A DNA stretch of 64,000 nt from Cyclina sinensis (taxonomy: Eukaryota; Mollusca; Bivalvia; Venerida; Veneridae). The notes under the pieces were generated by a model. It was given only the letters and a program-made list of their open reading frames with translations, was not told the origin of the DNA and searched no databases. Shown here piece after piece: positions 59,121-64,000 of this stretch (position 1 is the stretch's first letter; each line of letters begins with the position of its first letter). The DNA lies in contig JAAONU010000020.1 in assembly GCA_012932295.1 (NCBI GenBank), forward strand, positions 1 through 64,000. Direction: 5' to 3'. Position numbers and translations under genes: made by a program.

Positions 59121-60980
59121 ATAACTAGTGCTAATGCAAAATACTAGCTATTGTTTCACGTCAAATAACTACTGCTAATTGTTCATGTGAAATACTTACT
59201 GTTACTGCCATCTACTGCCAAAGGTTAACGTTAAATATCTACATCAACTGCCACCTTCTGATATTGCTTCACGTTAGATAACAACTGCTAGTGCCGACTA
59301 CTGCTAATGGTTCACGTTAAATAACCCATGCTACTGCCAACTTCTTACTTTTTTGCATGTGCCTATTACTTCTAATGTTCTACATTAAATTATTATTGCT
59401 ACTGCCAAGTACTGATACTGCTTGACGTTACGTAAATACTGCTACTGCAAACTACTGCTAATGGTTATGTTAAATACTACTGCCAAGAAACGATATTGCT
59501 TCATATTAAATAACCAAGTTCTTTTTATTTTCACGTTAAATAGCTACTGCTACTGCCACTACTGCTTCACGAAAAATATATTCTTCTACTGTTTCACGTG
59601 AAATTATCTACCGTTTCTGCTTCACGATAAATAGCTTCTTCCACAACCACTAACGCTACTGATTCAGATAAATATTTACTCCTACTGTTTTACGTAAATT
59701 AGTTGCTGTTTCTGCTTTACTATAACAACTAGATTTCTACCAATTACTGCAACTGACATCTACTGTTACTGCCTGCTTATGTTACTGTTTTATTTTAACT
59801 ACTGCCAATTAAAATTTCCGCTACTGCCAGCTACCGCTATCGTTTCCCCTTAAACATCTACTGCTTATAACAACTACTGCTTCTGTCACATTCTGCTACT
59901 GCAAACTTCTGCTACCTCTTCACATTTAGGAATTACTGCTACTTTCAACTGCTGTTGCTGTTAGCTACTGCTCATGCTCCATATTTTATAACAACCGTTA
60001 CTTCCAATGACTGCTACTGCCACCTACTGCTACTGCCAGCGTCAGCTACTGCTTAACGTTTAACAATTACTATGTGTTGTTCCATTTTCTGCTTCTGCCA
60101 GCTTATGATACCGTTTCATGTTCAGCATCTACTGCTTTTTACAACTACTGTTTCTGTCACCTTCTACTACTGCAAGCTTCAGCTACTGCTTCACGTTAAG
60201 TAACCACTGCTACTTTTAACTGCTGCTGCTGCTAGCTACTGTGAATGCTTAACATTTTTTATCTACTTTAACTTCGTATGACTGCTACTACCACCGACTG
60301 CTATTGCCAGCGTCAATACTACTTCACGTTTTATAACTACTGCTACTAACAAGTAGCGCTACTTCTATGTTTGAATACTGTTACGATAAATAATAATTGC
60401 TTCTACCAACTACTTTTTCTGGCAACAGCTACCACTGTCAACTACTGCTACTTTGATATTAAATAACTACAGTACTTTTGCCAATGCGGTTGTTTTCTAT
60501 TGCTGCTACTGCCAACTACTGCTAATTGTTCTCGTTAGAACTACTACTACTACTACTACTACTACTACTGTCAACTAAAGCTACTGTATTAGCTTCTACT
60601 TCTTTAAGGTTAAAAACTGATGCTATTGTCAAATGCTGCTATTGCTTCACGTTAAAAAATCTACCCACTGCTTCAGCAAACTACTGCTGTTGTTTTATTT
60701 AAAAAAAGTAACTGCCAGTGCCAACTACTGCTATTGTTTAACGTGAAGTAACTACTGTTGCTGAAAACTGCAGCTACAGTTTCACGATTAATAAATGTTC
60801 CTACTGCTTCACTTTAAAAAAAAAAAAAAAAAAAAAAAAAACACTTCTGTTTCTGCTAGTACCGACTACTGCTACACTGCCAACAACTTTACCGCCAACT
60901 ACTGCTGCACTGCCAACTACTGAACTGCCAACAACTACTAGTGGTAGTGCAAACTACTACTTCTGAAAACTTAAGCACCG
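59121..60980 (+). repeat. Decayed CTACTGCTACTGCCA repeat field
   Basis: Degenerate descendants of the same unit with variable spacing, including a pure (CTA)n run near 60541-60570 and a run of about 26 A's at 60816-60841. Confidence 0.85.
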
Positions 60981-61474
60981 TAGCTAGGTATATGCAGTAC
61001 ATTCATGGCAAAGGGATTAAAAGTCCTTTAAAATTGCTGTTGTCTAATTATCGATTTCGGTACCGACTCTACGCACAACGCTGAAATATGGCTATAATGA
61101 AAAGAAACGTGAATACCTCTTGTCCACACTTGCCGAAACAATTTGTCTACGGGAACACGAACATTTCCTAGTTATGTGTCGTTGTGACTTTTTTTTTTTT
61201 CTTTTCTTTCAATTGAACATTTGAATATAAACGAAACTGTTTGTAAAATGTGTACGTAATTAAAACTTACTACATGTAAATATTACTTATAAAAATAATT
61301 TGGCTATAGTAAGTTTGTTCCAAAAACTATTTTAAAAAACGCGCTCTGCGTTTTGCTTATTTTTATTCAATTAATTTAATTTTAATTAAATCGAATGGCG
61401 TTTCCAATATTAAGTAAATTATATTTATGACCGAAACGAGCATATATTGTTTTATTCTGCCATCTAAAAAAAAC
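60981..61474. other. No recognisable feature
   Basis: AT-rich spacer between repeat fields. Confidence 0.45.
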
Positions 61475-62745
61475 TAGAACTGTGTCCATAGGACACGGAT
61501 GCCCCCACTATGCATAAGTGCTCATAAACAAGAGCATGTATATCCTGTATGTAAGATTTTTTCTGTACATATACCTAAAATGAATAAACAGGTAACCTTA
61601 TGTACATGTTAAATCAAATCACAAATGTAAAATTTATATGTTCAATTATTTATATGGTATATAGTGAAAAAATCAACAAAGGGCCATAATTCTGTTAAAT
61701 ATGATCACAGCAAAAATTACTTCCATTACTACCATCTACACATTAAAGCTGTTCATCCCTGGAAGTTTAAGCAAAATCTGCCATCCGGTTTAAGAGGAGT
61801 TGCGTTCACAAAATTTCTATATGGTATATAGTGAAAAAATTAACAAAGGTCCATAATTCTGTTAAATTTGGGCGCAGCAAAAATTCCTTCCTATACTTCC
61901 ATCTACACATTAAGGTTGTTCATCTCTGGAAGTTTAAGCAAAATCTGCCATCCGGTTTAAGAGGAGTTGCGTTCACAAAATTTCTATATGGTATATAGTG
62001 AAAAAATCAACAAAGCCCATAATTCTGTGAAATTTGGTCGCAACAAAAATTCCTTCCTTTACATCCATCCACAAATTAAGGTTGTTCATCCCTGGAAGTT
62101 TAAGCAAAATCTGCCTTCCGGTTTAAGAGGAGTTGCGTTCACAAAATTTCTAGTGAAAAAATCAACAAAGGCCCATAATTCTGTGAAATTTGGTCGCAGC
62201 GAAAATGCCTTCTTTTACTACCATCTACACATTAAGGTTGTTCATCCCTGGAAGTTTAAGCAAAATCTGCCATCCGGTTTAAGAGGAGATGCGTTCACAA
62301 AATTTCTATATGGTATATAGTGAAAAAATCAACAAAGGGCCATAATTCTGTTAAATTTGGTCGCAGCAAAAATTCCTTCCTTTACTTCTATCTACACATT
62401 AAGGTTGTTCATCCCTGGAAGTTTAAGCAAAATCTGCCATCCGGTTTAGGAGGAGCTCCGATCACAAAATTTCTAGTGAAAAAATCAACAAAGGCCCATA
62501 ATTCTGTGAAATTTGGTCGCAGCGAAAATTCCTTCCTTTACTACCATCTACACATTAAGGTTGTTCATCCCTGGAAGTTTAAGCAAAATCTGCCATCCGG
62601 TTTAAGAGGAGTTGCGTTCACAAGATTTCGGGACGTACGAACGCACAGACGCACGGACACACGGACGCACAGACGCACGGACGCACGGACGTACGAAGGG
62701 CATTCCTAATATCCCCTCCGCCTTTGGCGGGGGGCTAATAAAATA
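61475..62745 (+). repeat. Dispersed element with six internal 156/167-bp repeats
   Basis: It starts actagaactgtgtccatagg and ends with an acggacgcacggac tail and cctttggcggggggctaata. Internal landmarks (ccataattct) lie at 61684, 61851, 62017, 62173, 62340 and 62496, spacings 167, 166, 156, 167, 156; the difference is an 11-bp ctatatggtat insertion. Two plus frames of 117 and 129 codons (61967-62709) repeat VKFGRS and HPWKFKQNLPSG and are repeat-derived. Confidence 0.85.
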
Positions 62746-64000
62746 CAGAGTGACTATAATATGATAAGACAATAGCTAAATGTATACAGAGTGATTTATG
62801 ATAAGACAGAAGCTAAATACAAATGTATTTACAGAGTGATTGTGTTATGATAAGACAATACCTAGATATATAAAGAGTGACTATATTATGATAAGACAAT
62901 ATCTACATATGTAAAGGGTAATTATGTTATGATAAGAGAATACTTAAATATATTCAAAGTGACTATGTTATGATAAGACATTTGTAAACTGTTACAAAGA
63001 TATGATAAAGAATAGATACATATATGAATAGTTGCAAACATATGGTAAAAAAAATATGTTGTTCTATGGAAAGTAATTATATTGTTTTATGATGTTAAGA
63101 CAATTGTTTGATTAATGAACAATTACAAGTATTATAATATGATAAGACAATAGCATGGTCAATGAAAAGTTACAGTGATATGAAAAGAAAATAGCTAGAT
63201 CTATGAAAAGCAACAGTGAAATGATGAGGGAATAGCTAGATGAATGAACAGTTACAATGATATGGAAAAACAATAGCATAAGACAATAGCATGGTCAATG
63301 AAAAGTTACAGTGACATGAAAAGAAAATAGCTAGATCTATGAAAAGCAACAGTAAAATGATGAGGTAATAGCTAGATCAATGAACAGTTACAATGATATG
63401 GAAAAACAATAGCAAGATTTATGAGCAGTACAAGTAGTATTATAAGACATGAGCTAGAGCTCGGAACACTTACTGTGTTATGAAAAGACAATAGCAAGCT
63501 ATATGAGCAATAACTGTGTTTCGATAAGACACAATTTGGATCTAGATTTAGATTTAGCAGTTACAGTTTTAAGATAATACAAATCTAAACGTATCAACAA
63601 ATTTTATGTTATGATAAGACAATAGCTAGATCTATGAGCAGTTACCCTGTTATGATAAGACGAGACTAGGGCTATGAGCAAATAATGTGTTATGATAAGA
63701 CAATAGCTAGATCTATGAGTAGTTACTGTGTTATGATAGACAATAACTAGATTTATAAGTAGTTACTGTGTTATAATTAGACACGAACTATATCTATAAG
63801 CAGTTACTGTGTTATGATAAGACAAGAGCCTATCTATGAACAGTTAAAGTGATATGTTAATACAATAACTAGATCTATGAACAGTTACAATGTGATGATA
63901 ATACAACAGCTACATCTATGAACAGTTACAGTGATATGTTAAGACAATATAATAGCTAGATCTTTGAACAATAACAGTGATATGATAAGAAAATTGCTTG
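62746..64000 (+). repeat. 41-bp satellite array running off the window end
   Basis: Units of tgttatgataagacaatagc plus tagatctatgagcagttact plus g. Landmarks at 63688, 63729, 63769 and 63810 show 40-41 bp spacing. The first ~600 bp are more degenerate. Confidence 0.9.

Noticed and set aside
61967..62709. Two plus-strand frames of 117 and 129 codons with repeated peptides
   Set aside because: They lie wholly within the 156/167-bp repeats of a dispersed element and have no domain.

Overview
This is AT-rich eukaryotic nuclear DNA with no operons, no long uninterrupted genes and no rRNA. The best fit is a bivalve mollusc, possibly a venerid-type clam. The reasons are dispersed repeats whose tails are rich in GGACGG/GACGGAC, a repeat that opens with a gag-gcc-atg-atg-gcc-ctgg palindrome, a tRNA-derived SINE with an (AAAC)n tail, and RNase-H and SGNH-hydrolase fragments of the sort common in bivalve genomes. 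The species assignment is inference. Gene content is very low and most of the window is repeats and decayed mobile DNA.

Layout. 1-12.7 kb: dispersed and tandem repeats, including blocks with second copies at 24.1, 40.6 and 42.7 kb, a ~187-bp palindrome-bearing tandem array (4.1-5.2 kb) and a 1,764-bp direct tandem duplication (6.9-10.4 kb). 13.2-22.9 kb: a giant inverted-repeat structure of about 9.7 kb whose 1.2-1.3 kb arms are built from ~128-bp palindromic units. Its interior holds a SINE and several TIR elements that carry tRNA-like modules. 25.5-30 kb: the only region rich in protein remnants. It has the 3' part of a non-LTR retrotransposon (RNase H domain, frameshifted before its zinc knuckle), 55-bp hairpin repeats, a minus-strand SGNH-hydrolase-like gene with one clear intron and a frameshift, and a decayed plus-strand multi-exon gene. 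30-52 kb: mostly unremarkable DNA, with a minus-strand terminal exon resembling a MIB/HERC2 domain (39.1 kb), a second tRNA-bearing TIR element (38.5 kb), and a hAT-like insertion that can be compared with its empty paralogous site at the window start (42.8 kb). 52.6-64 kb: satellite territory.

The most striking object is at 52,598-57,459. It is a foldback-like element whose two inverted arms are arrays of a 49-bp hairpin-forming repeat, flanked by a perfect 11-bp direct repeat (TATTTCCTTTA). The right arm has a nested higher-order structure of 7 and 14 monomers (339 and 678 bp). A 43-bp satellite with its own 10-11-mer higher-order pattern, a dispersed element with 156/167-bp internal repeats and a 41-bp satellite follow to the window end. 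Two separate large inverted-repeat elements made of palindromic tandem units in one 64-kb window, together with tRNA modules inside TTAA-flanked TIR elements, are the main candidates for undescribed mobile-element biology.
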